From NCBI RefSeq assembly GCF_001612905.1, contig NZ_BDBI01000044.1, forward strand, positions 1 to 64,000: 64,000 bases of DNA, written 5' to 3'. Positions 16,513 to 26,617 of this stretch are shown in pieces. Under the pieces are notes generated by a model. The model saw only the letters and a list, made by a program, of their open reading frames with translations, was not told the DNA's origin and made no database searches. Numbering within the stretch: position 1 is the first letter of the stretch; the number at the start of each line of letters is the position of its first letter. The stretch is from Nocardia ignorata NBRC 108230. GTDB lineage: Bacteria; Actinomycetota; Actinomycetes; Mycobacteriales; Mycobacteriaceae. Made by a program: the position numbers and the translations under genes.

Positions 16513-17046
16513 ATGTCGGCTATGGCAGCGGTGATGGAAGGACCCTTGGCCGATCTGAGCAGGTGGGAGACCGAAGGCTGTTCGATCGCCAGAGCCATGG
16601 AGCTCATCGGCACCCGCTCGGCCGTCCTCATTTTGCGCGAGGCCTACTACGGCACCACCCGCTTCGACGGCTTCGCCCGCCGCGTCGGCATCACCGACGC
16701 GGCGGCCGCGAGCCAACTCCGCAAACTCACCGCGGCGGGAATCCTGGAAAAGCGCCCCTACCAGGAGGAAGGCAAGCGCACCCGGCACGAGTACGTCCTC
16801 ACCCAGATGGGCAGGGACCTACTTCCGGTGGTCGTGGCGCTGTGGCAGTGGGGCGACACCTACCTCCAGCCGGGCCCGGCGCCACTGCTGCGCGTCGACA
16901 CCGAAACCGGCGAGCCGGTGCGGGCTCGGCTCACCACACCCACCGGCACTCCGGTCGAACTCGAACAGCTCGGCGTTCGCGTCAACCCGGAGTACCTGCG
17001 TGCCCGCAAGAAGGCAGGCCGCCCGCCGAACGGCACCGGTGCCTGA
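16513..17046 (+). CDS. HxlR-type winged-helix regulator
   Basis: A 177-residue regulator. The N-terminal half carries the HxlR pattern: CSIARAMELIGTRSAVLILREAYYG, then FDGFARRVGITDAAAASQLRKL and the wing around KRTRHEYVLTQMGRDLLPV. The C-terminal 60 residues form an extension with PVRARLTTPTGTPVE. Of several clustered start codons, 16513 is chosen because GGGAGG lies six bases upstream; ATG 16510 and TTG 16489 are alternatives. Divergent from a thiolase gene, its likely target. Confidence 0.85.
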   Translation: MSAMAAVMEGPLADLSRWETEGCSIARAMELIGTRSAVLILREAYYGTTRFDGFARRVGITDAAAASQLRKLTAAGILEKRPYQEEGKRTRHEYVLTQMGRDLLPVVVALWQWGDTYLQPGPAPLLRVDTETGEPVRARLTTPTGTPVELEQLGVRVNPEYLRARKKAGRPPNGTGA

Positions 17047-17051
17047 CGACA

Positions 17052-17078
17052 GCCGACCGCACCGATGATGCGGTCGGC
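17052..17078. terminator. Bidirectional hairpin between converging genes
   Basis: A perfect 10-bp stem (17052-17061 with 17069-17078) with a 7-base loop lies between the converging HxlR regulator and ATPase genes. No T tract is present, as is common in actinobacteria. Confidence 0.55.
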
Positions 17079-17101
17079 ATGTCAGGTCGTCGAGCGGCGG
17101 A

Positions 17102-18184
<1,083 letters not shown>

Positions 18185-18304
18185 GCGTAGATCATTCTTC
18201 CCATCCCGGCAGGAACGTGCCGGACGATCCGAGTACGGGTGCTTCGGTACGAGCGCCATCACATTAACCGCTGGGCGTGGCGCGGGCTCGTGGGATCCTC
18301 GATC

Positions 18305-18790
18305 ATGCGAAAAGCCAGAATATGGGCGGCCGTGGTGGCGGCGTCTCCGATCGTGTTCCCGCTGGTCGCGATCGCCGCGGCGGCCGTCGTCGCCATGCTC
18401 GCCGGGCCGGGCGCCGACGTCGCCTGGTACCTGGTGTTCACGCTGATGCTCGGCATGGCCATGTTCGTTCCCGGCCTCTGCGTGAACCTCGTCGGCCTGG
18501 CATTGTTGCCGCGCCGCAGCGGAACGGTCGTCACCGTCGTCGGGCTGCTGCTGCTGATGGGCGCGGCAGCCATGATGTGTCTCGGCATTTTCGAGGATGC
18601 GCTGAGCGGTCTCGATGACGACCCCCGCCTGATCCCGAAGCTGTCGATCCCCGAAGCGGTCGCGACCTCGGTGCCCTACGCGGCCGTCGTGATCGCCGGC
18701 CTCTGCGCCACTTTCTTCGTTGTCGCGGCCGCCCGCGACTCGCAACTGCTCGTGTCGCGCGACGATGCGACCATCTCGGACGCCGAGTAG
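18305..18790 (+). CDS. Small four-helix membrane protein
   Basis: A 161-residue protein starting at ATG 18305 (MRKARIWAAVVAASP); a start 66 bases upstream would add a basic extension. Four hydrophobic stretches are visible at about residues 8-32, 41-66, 73-95 and 123-146, with an acidic loop (EDALSGLDDDPRL) between the third and fourth. No family recognised. It is divergent from the SugC-like ATPase and 45 bases ahead of a LLM-class oxidoreductase on the same strand. Confidence 0.7.
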   Translation: MRKARIWAAVVAASPIVFPLVAIAAAAVVAMLAGPGADVAWYLVFTLMLGMAMFVPGLCVNLVGLALLPRRSGTVVTVVGLLLLMGAAAMMCLGIFEDALSGLDDDPRLIPKLSIPEAVATSVPYAAVVIAGLCATFFVVAAARDSQLLVSRDDATISDAE

Positions 18791-18835
18791 CCTCGATCGC
18801 GGAGCAGATCGGCGAGCCCTCGAGGAGCTAACGGT

Positions 18836-19630
18836 ATGAGTCGTCCAGTTCGTATCGGAGTCCAGCTTCAGCCCCAGCACGCACCGGATTACGGGCTGAT
18901 TCGTGATGCGGTGTTGCGGGCCGAGGACGCCGGGGTGGACATCGTCTTCAACTGGGACCATTTCTATCCGCTCACGGGCGATCCGGCGGGCGCGCATTTC
19001 GAATGCTGGACGATGCTCGGCGCGTGGGCCGAGCAGACGGAGCGGGTCGAGTTCGGTGCGCTGGTCACCGGCGGTGGCTACCGCAATCCCGATCTGCTCG
19101 CCGATATGGCGCGCACGGTCGACCGGATCAGCGGCGGCCGGTTGATCCTCGGCATCGGTGCGGGCTGGTTCCAGCGCGACTACACCGAGTACGGGTACGA
19201 ATTCGGTACGGCCGGTAGCAGGCTGAACCTGTTGAAGGACAACATGTCCCGGCTCACCGCCCGCCTGCGCGTGCTCAGCCCACCGCCGGTGCGTGATATC
19301 CCGATCCTCATCGGTGGCGGCGGCGAGCGCAAAACGCTGCGCCTGGTCGCCGAGTACGCCGACATCTGGCATTCCTTCGTCGATGTGGAGACGCTGGCGC
19401 ACAAGAACAAGATCCTGGCCGAGCACGCGGCCGCCGTCGGCACCGACGAGAGCCGGATCGAACGGTCGGTGCAGTGGCAGGGCCGGGCGCAGGCCGAACA
19501 GTTGCGCGCGGCGGGTGTGAGCCTGTTCACCATCGGCGTCTCCGGTCCCGACTACGACCTCGCCGAGGTGCGCCGCGCGATCGAGTGGCGCGACGAAGTG
19601 AACCCGGAATTACTCGAAGGCCTGGCATAA
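18836..19630 (+). CDS. LLM-class F420-dependent oxidoreductase
   Basis: A 264-residue luciferase-like TIM-barrel oxidoreductase of the actinobacterial F420-dependent group. Typical blocks are RIGVQLQPQHAPDYGL, AEDAGVDIVFNWDHFYPL, LGALVTGGGYRNPDLLADM-like strand, ISGGRLILGIGAGWFQRDY and DIPILIGGGGERKTLRLVA. These match TIGR03-type F420 enzymes of unknown substrate common in Nocardia and Mycobacterium. Starts at ATG 18836 after GAGGAG. Cofactor assignment follows the family; the substrate is unknown. Confidence 0.88.
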   Translation: MSRPVRIGVQLQPQHAPDYGLIRDAVLRAEDAGVDIVFNWDHFYPLTGDPAGAHFECWTMLGAWAEQTERVEFGALVTGGGYRNPDLLADMARTVDRISGGRLILGIGAGWFQRDYTEYGYEFGTAGSRLNLLKDNMSRLTARLRVLSPPPVRDIPILIGGGGERKTLRLVAEYADIWHSFVDVETLAHKNKILAEHAAAVGTDESRIERSVQWQGRAQAEQLRAAGVSLFTIGVSGPDYDLAEVRRAIEWRDEVNPELLEGLA

Positions 19631-19709
19631 AATCTTTGACCTGCCCGGATGCACCACACCAGGCGCGGGTGGCGAGTGGGGACACGGGCGGGCACTAGGG
19701 TCTATCGGC

Positions 19710-21509
19710 ATGGCAGGTGTGCGTGCTGTGCGAACCCGGGCGCGGATTGCCGCGCTGTTGCTCCTCGTCGGCGTGGCCGCGACCGGATGCGGTGGCTCCG
19801 GTGGCGAGACGTCGACGGGGGGCGACCTGTGCTCGCCTCCCGGCCAGAGCGCGGCGGCCGCGGCGCCGACCAACCTCGCCTCCTCCGAGACGGCGGGCAC
19901 CGACCGCTACACGACCCCGACCACGGTGCCGCTCGAGTCGATCGATACCAGCAAACTCGGCCTGCTGAGTCCGGGCAAGCTCAGCGTCGGCACCCTCTCG
20001 GACGCGCCGCCGAGCATCTGCGTGAACGGCGAGGGCGCCTTCACCGGATTCGATAACGAACTGCTGCGCGAGATCGGCGCGAAACTCGGTCTGCAGGTGG
20101 AGTTCTCGGGCACCGAGTTCGCCGGGCTGCTCGCCCAGGTGGCGGGCAAACGCTTCGATGTCGGCTCGTCCAACATCACCACCACCGATGCCAGGCGCGA
20201 ACTCGTCGGCTTCACCAACGGCTACGATTTCGGCTATTTCTCGCTGGTCGTGCCGCAGGGTTCGGCGATCAAGGGGTTCGGTGATCTGAACGCCGGTTCG
20301 CGGATCGCCGTGGTGCAGGGCACCGTGCAGGACGAGTTCGTGGTGAACCAGCTGCGCCTGGACCCGGTGAAGTTCCCGGACTACAACACCGCGTACGCGA
20401 ATCTCAAATCCGGCCAGGTCGACGCCTGGGTCGCCCCGTCGGCGCAAGCCGAGGGCGCGATCAAACCGGGCGACGGGATCGTGGTGTCGGAGAACACCTT
20501 CAGCCTCGACAACTTCGTCGGCTACGCGGTGGCCAAGAACAACCAGCCGCTCATCGACGCCCTCAACGCGGGCTTGGACGCGGTGATCGCCGACGGCACC
20601 TACGCGCGCCTGTACGCCGACTGGGTACCGCGCGAGCTGCCGCCGGGCTGGAAGCCGGGCTCCAAAGCCGCGCCGGCGCCGGATCTTCCGGACTTCGCCG
20701 CCATCGCCGCGAGCAAGCAGCCCGGCGAAGCCGAAGTGGCACAGCAGAAATCGACCATCCAGCAGTTGAAGGACACCTTCTTCGACTGGTCGCTCTACAC
20801 CAAGGCCTTCCCCGACCTCATCAAGACGGGTCTGCCGAATACGCTGATCCTGGCCGTGGTTTCGGGTGTCCTCGGCACCGTGCTGGGCATGCTGCTCGCG
20901 GTGATGGGTATCTCGCGCACCCGTTGGTTGCGCTGGCCCGCCCGCGTGTACACCGACATCTTCCGCGGTCTGCCCGCCGTGGTCATCATCCTGCTGATCG
21001 GGCTCGGAATCGGCCCGGTGGTTCGCAATGTCACCGGCGGCAACCCGTACTGGCTCGGCGCGGTGGCGTTGGCGCTGTTGGCGGCGGCGTACATCGGTGA
21101 GATCTTCCGCTCGGGTATCCAGTCGGTGGAGCCCGGTCAGCTCGAGGCGGCCCGTGCGATCGGGTTCGGGTACCGCCAGGCGATGACCCTTGTCGTGATC
21201 CCGCAGGGCGTGCGCCGGGTGCTGCCCGCGCTGATGAACCAGTTCATCGCCCTCATCAAGGACTCCTCGCTCATCTACTTCCTCGGGTTGCTCGCCTCCC
21301 AGCGCGAGCTGTTCGCGGTCGGCCGCGACCTCAACGCCCAGACCGGCAACCTGTCCCCGCTGGTCGCGGCGGGTCTGATGTACCTGGTGCTGACCATCCC
21401 GCTCACCCACCTGGTGAACTACATCGACCGCCGGATGCGCACCGGAAAACCGGTTCCCCCGGTCGATCCGCTCGAACAGGCCGTCATCACGGAAGGCCGG
21501 GGCGCATGA
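19710..21509 (+). CDS. Amino-acid ABC importer: fused binding protein and permease
   Basis: A 599-residue fusion. Residues 1-27 are a lipoprotein signal (LLLLVGVAATGC, Cys27). About 65-305 is a family 3 polar amino-acid binding domain (LSVGTLSDAPP, GFDNELLREIGAKLGL, FDVGSSNITTTDARRE). After a linker, about 355-590 is a HisM/GlnP-type permease with several helices and the loop LEAARAIGFGYRQAMTLVVI. Such fusions put the receptor beside the translocator. The next gene, 40 bases on, supplies the ATPase, so the pair is a complete importer. Substrate is probably a polar amino acid such as glutamate or glutamine; not determinable. Confidence 0.92.
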   Translation: MAGVRAVRTRARIAALLLLVGVAATGCGGSGGETSTGGDLCSPPGQSAAAAAPTNLASSETAGTDRYTTPTTVPLESIDTSKLGLLSPGKLSVGTLSDAPPSICVNGEGAFTGFDNELLREIGAKLGLQVEFSGTEFAGLLAQVAGKRFDVGSSNITTTDARRELVGFTNGYDFGYFSLVVPQGSAIKGFGDLNAGSRIAVVQGTVQDEFVVNQLRLDPVKFPDYNTAYANLKSGQVDAWVAPSAQAEGAIKPGDGIVVSENTFSLDNFVGYAVAKNNQPLIDALNAGLDAVIADGTYARLYADWVPRELPPGWKPGSKAAPAPDLPDFAAIAASKQPGEAEVAQQKSTIQQLKDTFFDWSLYTKAFPDLIKTGLPNTLILAVVSGVLGTVLGMLLAVMGISRTRWLRWPARVYTDIFRGLPAVVIILLIGLGIGPVVRNVTGGNPYWLGAVALALLAAAYIGEIFRSGIQSVEPGQLEAARAIGFGYRQAMTLVVIPQGVRRVLPALMNQFIALIKDSSLIYFLGLLASQRELFAVGRDLNAQTGNLSPLVAAGLMYLVLTIPLTHLVNYIDRRMRTGKPVPPVDPLEQAVITEGRGA

Positions 21510-21549
21510 CCGCCACGTCCGCCCGCGCTTGCGAAGGAGTTACAGCTCG

Positions 21550-22275
21550 ATGAGTGCATCCCTGACCGGTACCGGCCTGCATCTGACGCTTGGCAACAAC
21601 CACATCCTGCGCGGCGTCGACATCCACGTCGACGCGGGCCGGACCACCACCGTCATCGGGCCGTCCGGTTCCGGCAAGTCGACCCTGCTGCGGGTGCTCA
21701 ACCGCCTGCACGAACCCGATTCCGGCGACATCCTGCTCGACGGCGAATCGGTGCTGCGCGAGAACCCCGACCGGTTGCGTCAGCGCATCGGCATGGTGTT
21801 CCAGCAGTTCAACCTGTTCCCGCACAAAACGGTCGCCGACAATATCGCCCTGGGGCCGCGCAAACTGCGCGGGCTCTCGGCCGAGCAGGCGCGGGCGCTC
21901 GCGGTGGAGCAGCTCGAGATCGTCGGCCTGGCCGACAAGGCCGACGCGCGACCCGGATCGCTCTCGGGTGGGCAGCAGCAGCGCGTCGCCATCGCCCGCG
22001 CCCTCGCCATGAAACCGGAACTGATGTTCTTCGACGAGGCAACCTCCGCGCTCGACCCCGAGCTGGTGAAGGGTGTGCTCGCGCTCATGGCCGACCTCGC
22101 CGCCGGCGGCATGTCGATGATCGTGGTGACCCACGAGATGGGGTTCGCGCGCAGCGTCTCCGACAGCGTGGTGTTCATGGACCATGGCCAGGTCGTGGAG
22201 ACCGGCGCGCCCGCCGAACTGTTCGACGACGCCAAGACGCCGCGTCTGCGCCGCTTCCTCGATCAGGTCCTCTGA
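21550..22275 (+). CDS. Amino-acid ABC importer ATPase, GlnQ-like
   Basis: A 241-residue ATPase of the polar amino-acid importer type. Walker A is GPSGSGKST, the Q-loop is MVFQQFNLFPHKT, the signature LSGGQQQRVAIARALA, Walker B LMFFDEATSALD, and the switch His is in VTHEMGFARS. Length and motifs match GlnQ/ArtP. The start at ATG 21550 lies about ten bases after GAAGGAG. Partner of the fused binding-permease protein upstream. Confidence 0.93.
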   Translation: MSASLTGTGLHLTLGNNHILRGVDIHVDAGRTTTVIGPSGSGKSTLLRVLNRLHEPDSGDILLDGESVLRENPDRLRQRIGMVFQQFNLFPHKTVADNIALGPRKLRGLSAEQARALAVEQLEIVGLADKADARPGSLSGGQQQRVAIARALAMKPELMFFDEATSALDPELVKGVLALMADLAAGGMSMIVVTHEMGFARSVSDSVVFMDHGQVVETGAPAELFDDAKTPRLRRFLDQVL

Positions 22276-22359
22276 CCAGCACGAAGGGCTCGCAGCAACG
22301 CATGCGCAACTGCTAATGTCGGAAGAGTTGCAAGCTCGATTCGATCCGGAGGAGAGCAG

Positions 22360-22656
22360 ATGACCACCGCGCACGCCGAACATCCGCAGCACACCCACGT
22401 TCACGGCCCCACCTGCGGGCACGTCGCCGTCCCCCACCAGGACCACGTCGACTACGTCCACGACGGGCACTTACACCGCGAGCACGAGGGCCACTTCGAT
22501 GAGTGCGAACCCTCGTCCCACGTCGCCTGCTCCAACCACGACCACGTCCACGGCCCCGGCTGCGGGCACGTCGCCGTCCCGCACAACGACCACGTCGACT
22601 ACATCCACGACGGTCACCGCCACGCACCCCACGACGGGCACTACGACGACCACTGA
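22360..22656 (+). CDS. His-rich metal-binding repeat protein
   Basis: A 98-residue protein with about 25% histidine, starting after GGAGGAG. It is an imperfect tandem duplication: HVHGPTCGHVAVPHQDHVDY at residues 13-32 and HVHGPGCGHVAVPHNDHVDY at 62-81, each followed by a HDGH-H--H-GH block. Each repeat carries one CGH and many His, and the linker has two more Cys, so it should bind zinc or nickel/cobalt. No signal or membrane helix, so a cytoplasmic metal buffer or chaperone is likely. Similar small proteins occur in other actinobacteria without assigned function. No Zur-type site was found upstream. Confidence 0.8.
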   Translation: MTTAHAEHPQHTHVHGPTCGHVAVPHQDHVDYVHDGHLHREHEGHFDECEPSSHVACSNHDHVHGPGCGHVAVPHNDHVDYIHDGHRHAPHDGHYDDH

Positions 22657-22733
22657 CCGTCGGGGCTGCCGTCGGTGTTCAGTGACCGCTCGCGCCGCGG
22701 ATCCCTATCGGTGCCGTTGGGGTTGCTGAGCCG

Positions 22734-23981
22734 TCAATCAATGACAGTGGCGAAGGCTGACCAGAGGAGCGGGGAGTTCTCGGGGATCGGGGTGGTTTGC
22801 CATGCTGCGAGCTGGGTTCGTTGCCAGTTCAGGAGGGTCGATACCGGGGTGGGGGAGTTGTGGGCGGTGTCGACGGCTCGGATGGCGGATTGGAGGGGGT
22901 GGCCGATTGTCGCTGTGAGGGTGTGGAAGGCGTGGTCGGTGGGGAGTGGCCAGCGGGTGGCGGTGACGAGCTCGGCGCCTGCCGACAGTGCCGCGGTTGT
23001 CAGGCCGAGGGCCTCGGTGAAGCGCAGGTCGCCACCGCTTTCGCAGGCGATGAGCGCTACCCGGCTCGGCATCGGCCACAGGTCGCGGCCGGGGACCGGT
23101 GCGGGGTCGAGGGTGTAGGTGCCGAGCAGCAGGTCCTTGGCCGACAGCGGGCGGTGTGAGCGGGTCGGCGCCGCGAAACCGCGGGTGTCGGTGGTGCACG
23201 CCAGGTGCAGTTGCGCGTGCTCGCTTTCCCCGGACTCCGGTGCGGGCGCGGTGACATGGCCGACGTAGATCAGGCGGCTCGCACCCGCGCGGAGTGCGTC
23301 GGACAGCCAGTCGCGGTCCAGATCGGTACGCCGGAACAGTTCCACCGGATCGGCGACCGTGGGCACGATGCGGTCACCGTAGGTACTGAAATGTTGCGCC
23401 ACAATGGAATCCGCACTCGGGCGGCCGAGCACGGACCCGAGCTCGGAGTCCGCGCGGAAACCGGGAACTCGCGGATCCAGCACCGCGACCACCGGCAGGT
23501 CCCGAGTCTCGGTCCAGCGCCGCACCATTCGATCCGGCGCCCGAACCACCGACACCGGCGCCAACAGGCTCACATCGGCGATATCGAGCAGCCGGATCGC
23601 CGGATCGGGCGCGATGATCTCCCATGGAACCTGGGCGAGCCGGGGCGACGGCTGAATCCGCAGATGCGGCCGGATGCCCCGCTGCGACAGTTCGTATAGC
23701 TGCACGGCGAGCCCGTACGGCAGCAGCGCGCGTGACAACGACTGTGCCAGTGCGTTTTCCGCCTCGGGATCGACCAGTGCGCCCTCGGTCATCACCCGGC
23801 TCAACTCGTCCGGGCGGCCGGGATCGGGCACCGCGGCGGCCAACTGCCGCAACACCGCACGCACATCATCGCGCGGCAGCATCGCCACCCCACGCGCCGA
23901 GGTGTCGTCGACCCACCGCCAGGACGCATACACGTCGCCTGCGTCGGCCATCCGGATCAGCGCGGTCGGTTGTTCGATCAC
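22734..23981 (-). CDS. CHAT-domain (caspase-like) protease
   Basis: A 415-residue protein with a CHAT caspase-fold protease domain over about residues 105-400. The probable catalytic dyad is His242 in YVGHVTA and Cys313 in ALIACESGG. The CHAT hallmark GLTTAALSAGAELVTATRWP follows at about 326-345. The N-terminal 100 residues are helical with no recognised domain. It is the last gene of a four-gene operon; its start overlaps the stop of the TPR gene as ATGA. CHAT proteases are often fused or paired with TPR scaffolds in bacterial conflict or cell-death systems, and here the pair is split. Substrate unknown; probably the operon's effector. Confidence 0.85.
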   Translation of the reverse strand: MIEQPTALIRMADAGDVYASWRWVDDTSARGVAMLPRDDVRAVLRQLAAAVPDPGRPDELSRVMTEGALVDPEAENALAQSLSRALLPYGLAVQLYELSQRGIRPHLRIQPSPRLAQVPWEIIAPDPAIRLLDIADVSLLAPVSVVRAPDRMVRRWTETRDLPVVAVLDPRVPGFRADSELGSVLGRPSADSIVAQHFSTYGDRIVPTVADPVELFRRTDLDRDWLSDALRAGASRLIYVGHVTAPAPESGESEHAQLHLACTTDTRGFAAPTRSHRPLSAKDLLLGTYTLDPAPVPGRDLWPMPSRVALIACESGGDLRFTEALGLTTAALSAGAELVTATRWPLPTDHAFHTLTATIGHPLQSAIRAVDTAHNSPTPVSTLLNWQRTQLAAWQTTPIPENSPLLWSAFATVID

Positions 23982-25489
23982 AGCGCGATCACTCGGTGGT
24001 CGCGGATCAGGCGCCCGTATCGCTGCTCGGCGTGGGAGATGTAGTCCGACAGCAGGATTCGACCGCGATCGGAGAGCCGCGGTGGTGGGGCGACGCGGAT
24101 TCCCGCTGCGGCGGCTACGTCGGCGAGGGCGGTGCCCAGGTGTAGCGCGGGGGCCGGGTCGTCGGAGACCGGTGGGTCGAGCAGCTCGAATTCAAGGGTG
24201 GCCGAGCGCGGTTCGATCACCGACTCGACATCGAGGGCTGCTCCTGCGCAACGGCTTTCGACCAGGTCCGCAACCAATTGTCCGTCTCCGGTGCGGGCCG
24301 CGCACTGAAAGGCCAGGCGCATGGCTGGTTCGGCGACCGTGCGGTGCCAGTGTTCGCGCTGATTCCCGTTGGGCAGAGTGTGGCGAACCGCATCGATGGC
24401 CAGCGCGGCGGGGACCGCGAGGGTGAGCGCGCGCGACAGTGTGGCCGGATCAGGAGGAGCGTCGGCCGCGATCGTCCGGTGCAGCAATTCGGCGTGCCAG
24501 TAGTCGAGCTGGGCGCAGTGCATTCCGAGACCGTGTTCGGCGTAGACCTCGAACGACATCGCGAGCAGTTCCTCTGCGAGGGCGAGGTCGTCCTCGGCGG
24601 CGGCGACGGTGGCCAGCCGCAACCGCACATCCGCCGCGTCGAGGACCGCACCGGCCTTGTCGAAACAGTCGAGCGCATGCCGATATCGGGCCCGCGCGGT
24701 GTCGAAGTCACCCCTGCCTTCGGCCAGGTAGCCGTAGGTTTTCGCACCGATACCCGCGCGATGCTCCAGCTCGGCTCCCTCGAAGAATCCCTGGCTGGCC
24801 CCCAACGGTTCCTCGGCATCGTCGTAGCGGCCCGACCGCACGAACATGATGGCCAGGTTCTGTTGGGTTTCGGCCACGGCCGCGGCATCGCCCGCCGCCT
24901 CGAGCGCGGCCAGCGCCTGCCTCGCGAAGTCGACGGCCAGTTCACGTCGGCCGATCTCGAACGACGCGGCCGCCAGATTCATCAACGGATGACCGATCAG
25001 CTCGGGGGCCAACCGGCGGGTCACGTCGAGCGACTCGGCGGCGAGCTCATTGGCTCGCGCCCACTGCTGGCGGTGCAGCGCGACGGCCGTCAGCGAGAGC
25101 AGGCACGCCACCGGCAACAGGCCCTGGTCGGTGCCGTCGGCGAGCAGCGACCGGGCCTCTTCCAGCGTTTCCTGGGCGGAATCGAGCTCACCCAGATGCT
25201 GGTAGGCCTGCGAAAGATCGACCAGGGCGGCCGGTCGTTGATGAGCCGCGTCGGCGGGGAGCACGGCAAGCGCGGTCCGCATCAGGCTCACCGACCGCCG
25301 ATGTTCACCCAGTTCGTCGGCCATGCTCGCCGCATTGATCAGCGCCGCGCTGCGCAGTCGGGGCGGCGCGTCCTGCGCGGCTCGCTCGAAGATCTCCAGT
25401 GCCCCGAGCACGTCACCATGCTGGTAGGCCGCGTAGCCCGCGGCGAGCTGGTCGTCGTCGCCGTCCGATGTTCTACCGGTCGCTGCCAT
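23978..25489 (-). CDS. TPR-repeat scaffold protein of the CHAT operon
   Basis: A 503-residue, soluble, helical protein. About eight tetratricopeptide-like repeats can be traced over residues 12-330, for example DVLGALEIFERAAQDAPPRL, ELDSAQETLEEARSLL, RRELAVDFARQALAALEAAG and DFDTARARYRHALDCFDKAG. The last 120 residues lack repeats. It overlaps the CHAT protease gene by four bases and follows the second unrecognised gene by 48 bases. In many actinobacteria TPR and CHAT domains sit in a single chain; here they are separate but translationally coupled, so a complex is likely. TPRs probably sense or recruit the protease's substrate. Confidence 0.82.
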   Translation of the reverse strand: MAATGRTSDGDDDQLAAGYAAYQHGDVLGALEIFERAAQDAPPRLRSAALINAASMADELGEHRRSVSLMRTALAVLPADAAHQRPAALVDLSQAYQHLGELDSAQETLEEARSLLADGTDQGLLPVACLLSLTAVALHRQQWARANELAAESLDVTRRLAPELIGHPLMNLAAASFEIGRRELAVDFARQALAALEAAGDAAAVAETQQNLAIMFVRSGRYDDAEEPLGASQGFFEGAELEHRAGIGAKTYGYLAEGRGDFDTARARYRHALDCFDKAGAVLDAADVRLRLATVAAAEDDLALAEELLAMSFEVYAEHGLGMHCAQLDYWHAELLHRTIAADAPPDPATLSRALTLAVPAALAIDAVRHTLPNGNQREHWHRTVAEPAMRLAFQCAARTGDGQLVADLVESRCAGAALDVESVIEPRSATLEFELLDPPVSDDPAPALHLGTALADVAAAAGIRVAPPPRLSDRGRILLSDYISHAEQRYGRLIRDHRVIAL

Positions 25490-25537
25490 CGCATCGGCTC
25501 CTTGCCGTCCGGGCGCGCTCGGCGATCCGTGCGCGCA

Positions 25538-26617
25538 TCAGAAGTCGTCATCGGATTCCGCGGCTGCGGATTCGGCGGCCAACAGGTGGTCACCCGCCTG
25601 TCCGGTGAGTCGGCCGCGGGCGAAATCGCGGATGCGCGCACGCATGGCCGACTCGTCGGGATATGTGGTCGCGGGGCCGAGACCAGGAACGAAAACCGTG
25701 AGAGTTGTGAAGGTTTCTGCGCTCTCGGGCAGTTGTATCTCCGCCGACCAGCTGTCCGTCCGCAGATGCAGCTCGGCTGTGTCGGCGGCAGCGGTTCGGT
25801 TGTCCGTGTCGAGCCGGACATGTGGACGAAGGTGCTCGGGAATGTGCCGTGGACAGTCCGGCGCGGCGACCACCGTGACCCGCGCTGTCGAAATGCCCGA
25901 GGTCCGGGTGACCGTCCAGGACAGCGCCTCGGCGCCCGCGTCGAGAATGCCAGGCGGACATCGCCGCCAGTCCCAGTCGCCGCTCCCATGTGCGACGATC
26001 AGCCCGTCGCCGGGCTGCTTCCCGCCCGCGGCAAGCGCGTAATCATCGGCACGAGTGGAGGATTCGAAGACCGGGCGAGGTTGTTGGGAGCTCGCCTCTG
26101 GGCCTGCGATACGTCGAGGACTCAGCTCCGCAGAATTGTCGATCGGCCCGTCGCCATCACTCGGAGTAAGTGAGAGAAGCTCCGAATCCGCGAGCACCAT
26201 TTCACACATCTCGCTGAGCTGCCCGATTTCCTCGTCAAGCAGGAGCGGGTCGAGAGCCGGAATGTCATCGACAGTCGACGCAGGCCACCATCGAGAAGCC
26301 CAGTGTGCGTAGGCAAGTCGCCGCAAGGCGGCAACCAGCTCAGGCCGAACCGATTCAGCGGCGATTTCGCCGTCCACTCCGTCTGCCACTGCGATCGCGA
26401 CATTCTCCCCATAGACCGCCCACAGCCACTCCTGCGCGGCTTCGGGGTCGTCGAGCACCGCGGCAGGCAGCTGCCGATCATCGAGCACGCTCCAGCTGAG
26501 GTGCCCACCAACGACTTCGAGAACCATCGCATCCAAGGGAGCCAGGATGTCGGTGACCAGCGGAGTTTCACCAGGAGCGATCGTCAGCAGACCATCGGAG
26601 CGACTGAGCCGAATCAT
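25538..26617 (-). CDS. Unrecognised protein of the CHAT operon (second gene)
   Basis: A 359-residue soluble protein I do not recognise. Residues 1-80 are mixed (LLTIAPGETPLVTDILAPLD), about 95-160 helical with several Trp (YAHWASRWWPASTVDDIPAL), and 165-215 a low-complexity acidic linker. The C-terminal 140 residues look beta-rich, with alternating patterns such as LSWTVTRTSGISTARVTVVA and AELHLRTDSWSAEIQLPES. No signal peptide or membrane helix. Its start overlaps the stop of the first operon gene as TGATG, so the two are translationally coupled. The beta-rich C-terminus could be a recognition domain, which is inference only. Confidence 0.75.
   Translation of the reverse strand: MIRLSRSDGLLTIAPGETPLVTDILAPLDAMVLEVVGGHLSWSVLDDRQLPAAVLDDPEAAQEWLWAVYGENVAIAVADGVDGEIAAESVRPELVAALRRLAYAHWASRWWPASTVDDIPALDPLLLDEEIGQLSEMCEMVLADSELLSLTPSDGDGPIDNSAELSPRRIAGPEASSQQPRPVFESSTRADDYALAAGGKQPGDGLIVAHGSGDWDWRRCPPGILDAGAEALSWTVTRTSGISTARVTVVAAPDCPRHIPEHLRPHVRLDTDNRTAAADTAELHLRTDSWSAEIQLPESAETFTTLTVFVPGLGPATTYPDESAMRARIRDFARGRLTGQAGDHLLAAESAAAESDDDF

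Noticed and set aside
22360..22656. His-rich repeats considered as a CRISPR-like array
   Set aside because: There are only two repeats, they are in a single open frame and conserved at the protein level.
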